Part shown: positions 47,740 through 63,165 of the stretch, piece after piece
How the letters are laid out: every line of letters begins with the position of its first letter
How positions within the stretch are numbered: position 1 is the first letter of the stretch
NCBI RefSeq assembly: GCF_030463535.1
Contig: NC_132878.1
Coordinates: 86,961,355-87,025,354 of the forward strand
Origin: Salminus brasiliensis
Taxonomy: Eukaryota; Chordata; Actinopteri; Characiformes; Bryconidae
Length of the DNA: 64,000 bases
Direction: 5' to 3'
Notes under the pieces: model-generated
The model's input: only the letters and a program-made list of their open reading frames with translations
The model's database searches: none
What the model was told of the DNA's origin: nothing
Translations under genes and position numbers: made by a program

Positions 47740-48065
47740 ACTTGCTCTGAAGGTTATGCAGTCTGACCTGGTTAACGCTTCCATTTGATTTACGCCTTTG
47801 CAGGCCTCATAAGCCCTCTCTTATAATGCATGATTACGACCCAATCAGTGCCCAGGTAAAAATAAGCTCTTCATATTTAATGCGGGCCGTGTTAATGAGC
47901 AAACGCTGCTCTGGAACTGCCAACAAAACAGATGAACTGGCCACGGTAGCGATATATCTGACGGTCTCCATTATGGAATTAAAGATGAGGGTGTTTAAGT
48001 CCTATGTAATAAAACCCATGTGTGGGACATAAACCTGCATGCTCTGCATTGTGGGCAGTTGCCTT
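47740..48065. promoter_or_regulatory. Candidate regulatory island, about 2.4 kb downstream of alg2
   Basis: GC-balanced, repeat-free stretch with TATTTAATGCGGGCCGTGTT and GATGAACTGGCCACGGTAGC, between AT-rich DNA and a MITE. A 68-codon frame across it has no known motif. Enhancer-like status is inferred only from its composition. Confidence 0.3.
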
Positions 48066-48159
48066 CTCAACAGTACTGCAAGCAGAATTCTCTTGAATAA
48101 GAATGCAGATATACATTATTATAAAAACTGTATCAGAGGTGTAATTCATTGGAACTGCA

Positions 48160-48370
48160 TTCTCTCATCAATAAATGGGTTGAGAGTATTTAGAGTTGCG
48201 TTTGTGATCTAATGCTCTTTAATGCTCTTTTTTCCCATCCTTTCAGTCTTACTAGATGAGTAGAGGCTGTTGCTGCAGCATATGGAGAACCATCTAAAAT
48301 CTTAGTACAGAGGAATGTTGGATTAGCAGGTGTCTACAAGCTTGGACATAAAGAATACCTATAATAATAA
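48160..48370. mobile_element. MITE 'G'-related fragment
   Basis: About 200 bp homologous to 46255-46500 (GAGGCTGTTGCTGCAGCA, TGTTGGATTAGCAGGTGTCT). Confidence 0.55.
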
Positions 48371-48374
48371 AACC

Positions 48375-50065
48375 ACATCATAATAAAACACAACAAAACC
48401 ACAAAGACACATTATTTTCAAAAATACAATATAAATAAAATAAGATCAAAATAAAATAAGTTAATTGTTTAAGTTTCCAAAAGGGGAAATACCCAAATAA
48501 GCCCACACACGGTCCAAGCCCCCCTGTAAAATGTCAAAATTTGAGTAATTCAAAGGAAATCGCTTTCTTTTGTGTCCGAACAAAAATAATTATTTTAGTA
48601 ATCATTGAATTATTTTAATTTAATTGAGATCAATTATTATTTAATTAGTGTGAACGTTGAGGGACTGTCAAAGTAACACACAGAAAAATCACCATGAAAA
48701 TGGTTTACACCCTCATGGTTTAACCTTACAGACTTGCTAATGCTGCTTCAGGAAGAGAATGATAATTATTGAATTATCAATACAGTTTCTAATGCAAGCA
48801 ATCAATAAAATCCTTATGGATTTGTGTACTTTTTTGTGTGTAATTTAGAGCATTTCTATTGGTGCTTTCATCCAGAATTATTTACACAGTGGACAGAGCA
48901 GCTACAAGGTTCGAACCATGGAGAAAACTAAAAATTGACGTAAATGGAGATACGTGTTTTTCATTGGACAGCAGCGAAATACACAAATAATATAAAACCT
49001 ACTGATGTTAAAAGAGAGCATAATCTATCATTTTCACTATGCATCACAAAAACAGATGAAATACATATGAATAATATGTTTCCTTTGATGTAGAGGCTTA
49101 TTAGAGGCTCTTCTTAGGTAAAACATCTTATCTTGCTACAGTAGAATCTTTACACCTATGAATTCCTGCTGTTTAGTGCAGTTTTATCTCACATGAACAT
49201 GAACTGAACCATTCAATAGTTTATACATTTACCATATTTAACATCTACTTTCCACTACTTGTGCTTTAAAATGTCTTTAAAAAACATATTACACTGTTCC
49301 CTCCCATACTGTCATTTGCGTCCGAGTCACTGTGCATGAATATACTCAATATTTAGTATTTAAAATGTTCTTTATGTAGCAAATATCTGATTATCTAACT
49401 TTTTAACTTGTGAAGCTGAAGAAGATATATTTTATGCCGACTTTAATCTGCTGAAGTTATTGTTGTGCTGTTGTGTGGATAGGAAAAGCTATGTTTCTGT
49501 ATGCTATGTATGTGTCAATGCTTGGCATCAAAACAGAGAGGTAAATAGCACAAACTCAAAAGCGAAAAAGATATTGAATATAAAATGTTGTAAATTACTA
49601 TGTGATTAAATATGTAATGTCATTATATTTTAATAGAAAATTATACATGATTATTTTTATAATAACATTTGTATAACTCTTTATAAGGGTTAAATAGCCA
49701 ACGAATGGTCAACATTCTAAAATAATTTATAAAATAAAAATGCTGCTTATGTATTGACAACCCAACAACACTGTGTGCATCATTTCTTTTTAATGATGAC
49801 CTCAGTTTCATATCAATAGCATCCATGAGAAACAGAGTCACAGAGAGTCAGTAACAATCCCAAAAACCAATACAGAATTGTGCCCCTTTGTCTCTAAAAG
49901 AACTTTCCTTGCAGTTAACTAACTTATGAGCTCCACTAGTTTCAGGCTGAAATAACAGCCGCTATTGTTATTACTGAACAAAGGCTGAGATGCTTTAAGA
50001 CGGAGCGGGGCACAGAAATACTCCCCATCGATTCCTGCCCCAGAAACTCTCTAATGGTCCGCAGG
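48375..50065. other. No gene seen; repeat 'I' copy 2 at 48838-48990
   Basis: AT-rich except the last 150 bp, where a GC-richer stretch (AGACGGAGCGGGGCACAGAA) lies before the alg2-proximal microsatellite. Confidence 0.4.
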
Positions 50066-50070
50066 CAAAA

Positions 50071-50129
<59 letters not shown>

Positions 50130-50165
50130 CTTACTCACACTCGCACCCACACTCGCACCCACACT
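50071..50165. repeat. (CA)28 microsatellite and short minisatellite downstream of alg2
   Basis: Pure (CA)n at 50071-50127, followed by CACACTCGCACC units (about 12 bp, two to three copies) to 50165. Confidence 0.9.
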
Positions 50166-50446
50166 CTTCAGGGTCCTAAGATGACACACGCGATCAATGT
50201 AGCCAGCAAACAGTAATTCATTAACCTCTCAGTCAGACGGCTGCTCCACATTCTGGCCCTATCCAAGCTAAGGTCCGCATTGTCCCCCCAGCCGGAGTCC
50301 TAGACAGGTTAAAACTGCCCATTCGTTCACTGCTCTTTCCTCTAATTAACGAGCGCATTCTTTCATTGGTCCCTCCAAGGCAACCTGCACAGAGGAATGC
50401 TGCGGGTGCTGGAGCAGAGCCATTCAGTCCTGGTGATGTCATACCA

Positions 50447-51349
50447 TCAAGCGCTCAGGCTGAGGATGTGCCTGTGGAGCTGGTCAGTGAAGGCCTGCAG
50501 AGAGAAGCGCTCCATGACTCTGTCCCGGCCTGCCTGGCCCATGCGTTGCTTGAGTCCCGGATCTGTCAAAAAGCGTTCCATTGCTTCTGAGAAGCTTTCT
50601 GGTGTGGGATCACACAAGAAGCCAGTTTCCCCATGCGCCACAGATTCTAATGGCCCACCAGAGCTAACAGCAATAACAGGACAGCGGGTGTACATGGCCT
50701 CCACCGGCACGATGCCGAAGTGTTCGTTGCTGGGTGTGTAGAGCACGCAGCAGCTACCTTGGAGGAGGGCCACTTTCTGCTGATCTGAAAAAGAGCGCAG
50801 GAAGGTGATGTGCTCTTCCAGGCCCAAAGAGGCCGCCAACAAGCGCAGTTCTTCGTAGTGCTGGACATTCTCGACCACACGCTCATCGTATCCTCCCGCC
50901 ATCACCAGATGGACCTGGTCCCACTGCCTAGAGGAAACTCGGTCCCTCAAAGCGCCTAACGCCTGCAAAGCCAGTGGCAGGTTCTTCTTTCGCTCGTAGC
51001 GGTTAATCGACAGAAAAAGGACACGCCGGCCCTCAGGAAGAAGACCAGAGAGATCTCGTTCCACTTCTATGTCAAAAGAAGCAAAGTTCAAAGAAGGGTA
51101 CAGGACATCTGTGTGGATCCCGGCCAGGTTGGGGAAGGTCTGTTTGAAAATGCCGGCGGTGAACTTGCTGTTGACTACGATGCGGTCAGCCATGCCAGTG
51201 GTCAGCTCCTCCAGGCGGTCGATGGGTGCGCGGTAGAGACGCTTCAGCAGCGAGCGGCGCTGGGTCAGTAACTGGTCGGGAAAGTGGCAGTAGAACAGGA
51301 CCTTCTTCCTGTGGCGCGCCAGACGCAGGACAGGGATGCATGCTGACAC
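50447..51349 (-). CDS. alg2: alg2 coding exon 2
   Basis: 903 nt, residues 104-403 and stop. The acceptor is TTCTGTTAG|GTG at 51351-51350, phase 0. It begins [20 protein letters not shown] and carries the whole C-terminal Rossmann half, including the nucleotide-sugar-binding EX7E motif, ending [10 protein letters not shown]. It is the longest open frame in the window. No AATAAA was found on this strand in the roughly 600 nt downstream, so the 3' end is unresolved. Confidence 0.96.
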   Translation of the reverse strand: MSACIPVLRLARHRKKVLFYCHFPDQLLTQRRSLLKRLYRAPIDRLEELTTGMADRIVVNSKFTAGIFKQTFPNLAGIHTDVLYPSLNFASFDIEVERDLSGLLPEGRRVLFLSINRYERKKNLPLALQALGALRDRVSSRQWDQVHLVMAGGYDERVVENVQHYEELRLLAASLGLEEHITFLRSFSDQQKVALLQGSCCVLYTPSNEHFGIVPVEAMYTRCPVIAVSSGGPLESVAHGETGFLCDPTPESFSEAMERFLTDPGLKQRMGQAGRDRVMERFSLQAFTDQLHRHILSLSA

Positions 51350-52286
51350 CTAACAGAAGCAGAGGCAGAATAACAGAATAGTTCATTCATAGTTTATTAA
51401 GCACTTTTTAAAAAGCATTTTAATATTCAAATAATGTACTCTACATGGACAAAAGTACTGGGACACCTGCTTATGAACTGTTTATTCTGAAATCAAAGGT
51501 ATTTAAAAAGAGTTTATCCTGCTTCTGTTGGAGTAACTGTCTCTACTGTCCATGGAAGGCTTTCTACGAGATTTTGGATGAATGTTAGCGATGTCATGAT
51601 GGTGAATAATAAGCCCCTCTAACCTCATCCCAAACTCCCCACCTCTTACTAAGAGGTCTTCAAAACTAGGGGTCTTTATACCACTCTAGCCCACTAAACA
51701 AGCTATGTGTATTTGCATTTGCACATCTGTGTCAGCAATGGGTGCAACTTAAAGTAGCTGAATACATTCATTAGAAAGGGTGTCCACAAACATTTGGACA
51801 TATTTTTTATGTGTAAAAAAATTGTGTACGAGGCTTAATCTGGGCAAGTATTTATCCAATAGCAATGGTTAAAATACCACAACCTCTGTGTTTTAAGAGC
51901 GTCAGATGGAACAATACAGTGGCAGACTGTACAGTGGCAGACTCAGAATAAGAGAAGAAAATCAAGTGGTCAGTTACCTGATCACAGAAGACAACGTCAA
52001 ACTCCTCGCCACTCAGGAACACCAGGTAAAACGCTACACAAATCATGCGTAGGTAAGCGCAGAGAGCATGGAAGTACCCAAACACACTGTTGGGTAACCA
52101 GTCGCCCACACACATGACAGGAAGGTCCGATGAGAGCGTCTCTGAGAAGCAGTGTTGTGGGTCATAGTGTGCTGTCCAGATCTTGACGCTGCAGCCGCGA
52201 GAGATCAACGCCACGGCAGCATCCACCACCAGGCGCTCTGCACCTCCTATACCAAGATCAGGGTGCAAGAACGCCACCCGGACCAT
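50447..52286 (-). CDS. alg2: alg2 (alpha-1,3/1,6-mannosyltransferase), whole coding span, two exons
   Basis: Coding joins are 52286-51978 and 51349-50447, giving 403 residues; human ALG2 has about 416. ALG2 is a GT4-family, GT-B-fold enzyme on the cytosolic face of the ER. It adds the second (alpha-1,3) and third (alpha-1,6) mannoses from GDP-mannose to the dolichol-linked oligosaccharide used for N-glycosylation. Visible motifs are the N-terminal glycine-rich acceptor loop DLGIGGAER (residues 10-18), a hydrophobic membrane-associating stretch at 71-91, [10 protein letters not shown] (217-226), AGGYDERV (254-261) and the GT4 EX7E motif with Glu312 and Glu320 inside [13 protein letters not shown]. 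The two-coding-exon structure matches mammalian ALG2. No frame damage is seen. The gene is head to head with sec61b, as in other vertebrates. Confidence 0.96.
51441..51812. mobile_element. Mariner-type MITE 'G' inside the alg2 intron
   Basis: Left end CTACATGGACAAAAGTACTG GGACACC and right end GGTGTCCACAAACATTTGGA are inverted repeats like those of the 59.1-kb copy. It makes up most of the 628-bp intron. Confidence 0.75.
51978..52286 (-). CDS. alg2: alg2 coding exon 1
   Basis: 309 nt, residues 1-103, ATG at 52286-52284. It begins [20 protein letters not shown] and ends [10 protein letters not shown]. The donor is CAG|GTAACTG at 51977-51976, phase 0. The ATG lies 3 nt inside a very good splice acceptor (TTTTGCAG|CAGG ATG), which suggests an upstream non-coding exon. 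A purine at -3 and G at +4 support this start. Confidence 0.93.
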
Positions 52287-52814
52287 CCTGCTGCAAAACA
52301 GGCCAAAGCAAAGGACAAAAAGTCCAATAGAGTCAATTATTTAAAGTGATTGTTTGATGAAACATAAATACATTTCCACTTATACAGTCCACTTCCAGAT
52401 TTAGATGACCATGATGATAGTTACCCTAGGAGGGGTAGGTCTACAAACTTTGCTACAGTAGTCTCACTGTCAAAATTATGACATTAATGAATAAACAATA
52501 GCACTTTCATGTTGGCAAAATACATTGTCAGCAGGGCGCTTGCTTACTAAAGTGTAAAAGTCAGGATACTGAACTGTTTACCACAGTGCAGTACTGAATA
52601 AGCCTTGAACTTTTCAGTAGCTATTTATCTTGTTCTGTCTTTCCACATAGCAAACACACACACACACACATATACAGATGAATTCTGAACTGCTATCCAA
52701 ATACTATAATATGGACCCCCTAAAGTAATAAAATAGCAAACCAATACCTCCAATTAATAACAATTCAGTCATTAATAACATTAGTCATTAATAACAATAC
52801 AACTCATTTTAAAG

Positions 52815-53285
52815 CAACACTAAGCAGCTTTAACTGCTAACTGTACAATTTAACTTTGGTGAAGCAGGCAGGACACTGCTTGCTAGAACTGCATAACGCT
52901 ACCTAACCCAGGTTGTGTTTAAGTAAAACCCTGTAATATTACTCTACTGTAGGGGTGGGCAAGGGTGGGCAAGGGTGGGCAACACAGTTTACTGATTTCC
53001 CTGCTCTAACAGACGTGCTAAACCGGTCAATTATAAGGTGAGTTGACTCAGGTGTGCTTGAGCAGAAAAATCCAGCCCCCCAGGACCAGAATTGCCCATC
53101 CCTGCTCTGCTGCGACAGTCAACATGCTCTTTTTACGGTCGGTGACCGTAGTTAACGGTAGGCATCTCTTACCTAGTTCAGCAAACGGTGTCCTTTAATT
53201 GGGAATTAAAGTCCAAAATACCCTTCCTGGCTGTAGGGGGAGCCCAGGAGCAAGAAAGGCCAATTTTCCATAGTGTTGCTTTAAC
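52815..53285 (-). repeat. Dispersed repeat 'J' in the predicted alg2 5' UTR intron, carrying a nested hAT MITE
   Basis: Minus strand ends match 20290-20645 (TTCTTGCTCCTGGGCTCCCC, and TTCACCAAAGTTA). A hAT-type MITE interrupts it. Confidence 0.65.
52950..53104. mobile_element. hAT-type MITE, 155 bp, with 8-bp target-site duplication
   Basis: Terminal repeats TAGGGGTGGGCAA (52950-52962) and TTGCCCATCCCTG (53092-53104) are inverted. The flanks CTCTACTG (52942-52949) and CTCTGCTG (53105-53112) are an 8-bp duplication with one difference, the hAT hallmark. The left repeat is triplicated (GGGTGGGCAA x3). Confidence 0.75.
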
Positions 53286-53944
53286 AGTCCGTTTTCTCAA
53301 TGTAATAAATCGTTAGGAAATTGAGGGAACAATTTATTGATAAAGGGAAATTATTAAGGGAAATTATTTATTAAATCGAGGGAGCGAATATGATTTATTA
53401 TTATTATTATTATTTCCTACCCTAATACTTTGTACTATCTCTTGCTCAATACAGCAATGCTTATTCAAATTATCTGCTGTCTATTCAGTTAAATTGGACT
53501 AACTACACCGTTTTTAATAAAACATGCAGTGATCACTGTGCTTTAATCACAGGAAATGTCCACAATATGCTCAGAATAAGCATACTGTATATCACGATAT
53601 AATAAACAGTGTCATATTGCCCTCCTCTAACCAGAGCCCTGCTGATAACTGACAACAGACTGTTGGGATGAATACATGACATTATAAACACGAGATCTTG
53701 TGTCGAGATTATATCATCCACAGCTGTCTAGGCAAAGTGAAGTTTTATTAAAGTTAGCTCAGCAGAACTACCAGATCACCATCGCTCTGAATGAAGGCTT
53801 ATATGACCCCCAAGTCAAAACCTAACCCCCGTAGTTCTGCCTATACCACGTTCAGACACCGCTGCATTCTGCCAGCAGTAATGTCAGATTATGCGACAGT
53901 TCAGATCTATAAGAATAATAAAGAGCCTGTAATTAGACACTCAC

Positions 53945-54050
53945 CCTGGGTCACTGAATTTGGCTGCTTACGGTGGCACTACAGTGCTGCCATAGAGGCT
54001 CAATCGCCGTAAATGGAGGCTAACATTGCACGGAAGCCGGGCTGACACGT
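53945..54050 (-). other. alg2: Predicted non-coding first exon of alg2 (3' boundary at 53945; 5' end approximate)
   Basis: On the minus strand a near-ideal donor, CCCAGG|GTGAGT (GT at 53944-53943), faces the strong acceptor just upstream of the alg2 ATG (AG at 52292-52291). An intron of about 1.65 kb would place alg2 transcription start near 54.0 kb, next to the sec61b promoter. This is inferred from splice-site strength only. A second possible donor (CCACC|GTAAGC) lies slightly upstream. Confidence 0.45.
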
Positions 54051-54115
54051 GGAAACCACTGCCTGGCGGAGCCAACATGGCCCCTGGCTCCTCACCGCGC
54101 ATAAGACACGTCACT
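54040..54115. promoter_or_regulatory. Candidate alg2/sec61b bidirectional promoter core
   Basis: Within 75 bp there are TGACACGTGG (54043-54052), TGACGTG on the minus strand (54113-54107; UPRE-like), and CCAACATGGCCCC (54072-54084; YY1-like). CGTGG at 54048-54052 sits exactly 9 bp from CCTGG (54062-54066), the spacing of an ER-stress element, although the NF-Y half is degraded. No TATA box is evident. Both flanking genes act in ER protein biogenesis, and ERSE/UPRE sites are the known targets of ATF6 and XBP1. Function is inference. Confidence 0.45.
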
Positions 54116-54426
54116 CTACCTGTTTACAAACTGTAAAATAATACAAATAATACAGCTATGAATGGCTAGATATGTTAAATATATGTTTTAACTGGTCAAT
54201 GCCTAACCTCGCCCCTTAATAAGCCATAAACATCGCACTATTATTGTCTTGCGTGGAGTTTTAATTCAGGCGCTACTCGGGCTACTCTAGAGGGTCCTTC
54301 CTAGTGTTGTCGTGGCCTTCCCAGTCTCTTCGACTCTGCAGCTTCCCTACGCTCCCAGTTCATTCAGAGAGCCGGGCTTTCCCAACAAGTCTCACTCTAC
54401 AGAGCTACAGAAACCCTCTAGACAAA

Positions 54427-59809
<5,383 letters not shown>

Positions 59810-60124
59810 ACCCCAGTGACCTTTCACCTTGGATCCCAAACTCCTCTATGATTACGACTTAAGCCATTGGACACGGACCAAACTCTGACCCTCGAACACC
59901 CTAAACCGTTTTCATTTGTTTCAACAGCCATTTCAGAGGGTTCAAATCCATGCCCCTTCCAGCTTCAGCAAAGGTTTCTTACCCACTACAAGTGTATTCA
60001 TTTCTTATACATTTTTTTTTTTCTTTTTTTTTTTTTTTTTTCTCTTCAGCTGTTCTGGAGCAGGACGTGTATGTAGTATTTTTTTTTTGCTAAACTTTGT
60101 ACAAACAATTATGAAGAACTGTAC

Positions 60125-60130
60125 AATAAA
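60125..60130 (+). terminator. sec61b polyadenylation signal
   Basis: AATAAA 316 nt after the stop, followed by a TG/T-rich stretch (CTGTTGACTGACTGGCTGTT) that fits a downstream element. The 3' UTR contains a long T-rich run at 60009-60040. Confidence 0.75.
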
Positions 60131-60199
60131 AAAACAAAACCACAGAATGACACCTGTTGACTGACTGGCTGTTTTTCCCCATTCCTTCTAAACAGAAAG

Positions 60200-61035
60200 A
60201 AAAACTGTTCTCGGTGGCTAATTTGCATAACCTCAGCTTGCATTGCAAGAAGGTGCTATGCAAATTCACATTCCAGACATGTGTTGATGGGGCTCCACCT
60301 GTCTCAGAGCATTGTGAAAAAGCATGCACATGCGGTAGCCTGCAGCTCTGCAATCACAACTTCTTTAAAACTGGTCGGATCAGCTCTGAACGTTGAGGAC
60401 ACACTCCTGTCCAGATGACACACTGAGCAGGATTTAATTAGTGGATGATTCACAGTTGTTTGGTGTGAAATTGTGTAATGTAGAGAAACTAACCGCCTGT
60501 CTTTAGTGGTGGTGATCAGAGCAGATATACAGTAGTCAGATGTACCTATTCTATTGTCTGTGTAAATGACCACTGTTTGTTTGTGTGGTGATGTTCAGGG
60601 GAAATTGCTCTGTGTGTACGGGTCTGTTTTAGAAAAGCTACATTACAGGTCAAAACTATTGTGCAGAACAATTGTAAAACAATGTCGTAAGCCTCCAGCA
60701 GTGTTTTACCTGTAGTCATTTCACATAACCTTACACTCTTCAGCCGTCAGCTTCCCATCACCAGTGCTGTGAGCAACAGTGTGTGTGCGCACGTGTGCAT
60801 ACTCTGTTCATTTTAGGCCTAAACCTTTGCGCGAAACTATTGCTAAACAATATCTCAAGCCATAGACAGACGTGTGGTTCCATTCACCACCACCACTGTA
60901 AACAATTCTGACCTGGTAAGTTTCTCTAAAATAGAGCGTTTCACATCAAGCCACTTTGAATGACTTGTTTGTATCCTAACCACTGAATTATGAAGAAATT
61001 CTAAAACGCTGGAGGAAATCCCCTTTTCAAGGTAA
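60200..61035. other. Region downstream of sec61b; inverted octamer pair at 60220-60266, no gene seen
   Basis: AATTTGCATA (60220-60229) and TATGCAAATT (60257-60266) are perfect inverse copies of an octamer-type POU site. The rest has no exon or repeat I recognise. Confidence 0.45.
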
Positions 61036-61039
61036 TCAG

Positions 61040-61510
61040 AAACTACATAGATTAGCCATAACATTATCCTACCACCTGCCTAATACTGAATAGACCACTC
61101 TTGTCTAGGTCACCACAGCAGATTTGAGCATTTGAGGCATGGACTCCACAAGACTTCTTAAGGAATCCTGTGGTATCTGGCACAAAGATGCTAGGAACAG
61201 TTTCTGTTAAGTCCTGTAAGTTGTGAGAGGCCTCAATGGATCGAATCAATGAGCCTTAGGTGCCCATGACCCCATCACTGGTTCACTGGTTGTCCTTTCT
61301 TGAATCACTTTTGGTAGGTACTGACCACTCCATATCAGGAACATCCCACAAGACCTGCCTGACGATTCCACCTGGAGATGATCTGATCCGGCGGGTCTAG
61401 CCATCATAATTTGGCTCTTGTCAAAGTTGCTAGATCACTTTCAAGAACTGACTATTCACTTGCTGCCTAATACTGTATATACACCCTTTGCCAGATGCCA
61501 CTGTAGATAA
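61040..61510 (+). repeat. Dispersed repeat 'F', uninterrupted copy
   Basis: TTAGCCATAACATTATCCTA, GAGGCATGGACTCCACAAGA, GGTAGGTACTGACCACTCCA, TTTCAAGAACTGACTATTCA. Confidence 0.65.
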
Positions 61511-61544
61511 GATAATGTAGACTTTAGCTGTTGTGGGAGGTTGT

Positions 61545-61720
61545 TGTATAGTTGGTGTGGTGTAGTGAGGGATAACCATGGCCTTTTACATGGCAGGCTG
61601 GGCTTTGATTCCTTGACTACACCAATAGCAGCCCTTGGGCAAGACTCCTAACACTACATTCGTCTACCTGTATAACCTAATTTGAAGGTAAGTTGCTGTG
61701 GATAAAAGTGTTAGATTCAA
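61545..61720 (+). mobile_element. SINE-B, diverged copy
   Basis: GTTGGTGTGGTGTAGTGAGG head, CTTTGATTCC B-box-like, CCCTTGGGCAAGACTCCTAA body, tail GTTGCTGTGGATAAAAGTGT. Confidence 0.55.
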
Positions 61721-61789
61721 TAGAGCATCAAATACTGTAAACGTACTTTTTATCCATTAACATTCGCTCAAAGCAAAAATGATTTAAGT

Positions 61790-61965
61790 CATAAAAGGAG
61801 ACGCCGGCTGAGAAGGCGTCTAGCAGTAAGCCTCCACTTTAATACGCTCCCTTGATAAACTTCCTTTGAAAGAATTTAATGTGGCCATCAAATTAATTAT
61901 GAGTAAAATGCCACGCCGACCAGACCCGAAGCGCTAAAACTCTGAAATGGCAAGAGGAGGAATGC
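61790..61965. promoter_or_regulatory. Candidate regulatory island
   Basis: Starts with a hairpin AGACGCC...GGCGTCT (61800-61821) and continues with GTGGCCATCAAATTAATTAT and CCACGCCGACCAGACCCGAA. Repeat-free and unlike its AT-rich flanks. Confidence 0.3.
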
Positions 61966-62511
61966 ATTTTACATTAGTCACAGAAAAATAAAAATAATAC
62001 AGCAAGAGAAGCACAGATGAGCATTAGACTTCTTCTTGTAGTCAATAAGCAATTTGTGGCCTTCTGTTGAGAGGAATATGGTAAAGTTCATTTTCTAAAG
62101 ATGTTTATACTTTATTTGTATGACACCATTACATTCCCATTAGAACTGTCATTAGACTGGCTTGTGGCCTCAGAGATTAGGAACCTAGGAACCTAGACTA
62201 ATAAGCTTGTTCATTTCCATTCCTCCAAAAGCACTAACCGCACTCAACACTGAATAGAGGATATTTAACAGTGGCTTGTAAACACACAAAATCCTGGAAT
62301 GCTTTCTTTTACACTGTGCAAAAGTGGGTCATCTGATAGTAAGTACCAAGAAGACTAAGTAGTCTAAATTACGCTGAAATACCCAACAGGTCCCTTTTCT
62401 ACTAAGGGGGGAACAGGACATGGTAAAATAGTACAAATCATAGTACAGTCATTGTTTTCCTTTACGCCCTAGATTCCCTTTTGTATTTAGGCAGTTGAAA
62501 GAGTCATACTA

Positions 62512-63165
62512 TATACAGTGGCATGCTATAGTTTGGGCACACTTCAGTGCTCAATTTCTCTTGATATACAATCGATAAGTGAGTAGAAGATGAGCTGATC
62601 TCCAAAAGACAGAAATACACTGTTTTCTACATTTTAAGGAAACTTAGTGTAATATACTTTTCTTATTTTGTACAATTTTAGATTATAAAAAGGGGAAATG
62701 AGCATCATGCAAAAGTTTGGGTACCTCAAAGGATTTGTCTCGGACCTTAATTGGCTTGTTAGGACTATGGCTTGTTTCCAGTCATTGTTAAGAAAGACCA
62801 GGGGAAGTTCAAAGTTCAGCTTTATTAGTACTGATTCCTAAAAAACGGATTGTCTCAACAATCAGCAGCCACAGGCTCTTTTAAGCAGCTGCCTAGTATT
62901 CTGCAAATGAAAAGAATAGATGTCCACAAAACAGGAGAGGGCTGAAATAAAGTGTAGCGTTTTTTTAATAGTCAACAGGAATGGTGGAGGTCAAGTTGAG
63001 GTCGGGAGGAAAGAAAGCTATCAACAATTATTCAAGTATTAGTCGTTCTACTGTGTCCTTAGATAGAACATCTAGCTAGAAATGTGAATCACTTTTACCA
63101 TGTTACAGGAAATTGTAACACTGCTCTTTGGAGATTGCCCCACATGCTGAGATGATACCTATAAC
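62512..63165. repeat. Repeat of Tc1/mariner-derived type
   Basis: ACAGTGGCATGCTATAGTTT at the left and CATGCAAAAGTTTGGGTACC inside resemble mariner-type fish MITEs. Boundaries uncertain. 63170-64000 has no gene; 63840-64000 looks like a further MITE piece (TTAGCTGCAGTAACAGCCAA), cut by the window end. Confidence 0.4.

Noticed and set aside
47826-48032. 68-codon frame in the 47.8-kb island
   Set aside because: No known motif or splice partners; the island is better viewed as non-coding.
50071-50165. Possible CRISPR-like spaced repeats
   Set aside because: It is a (CA)n microsatellite with a small minisatellite in a vertebrate genome; no spacers.
50366-50741. Plus-strand frames opposite alg2 exon 2
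   Set aside because: Shadows of the long alg2 exon.
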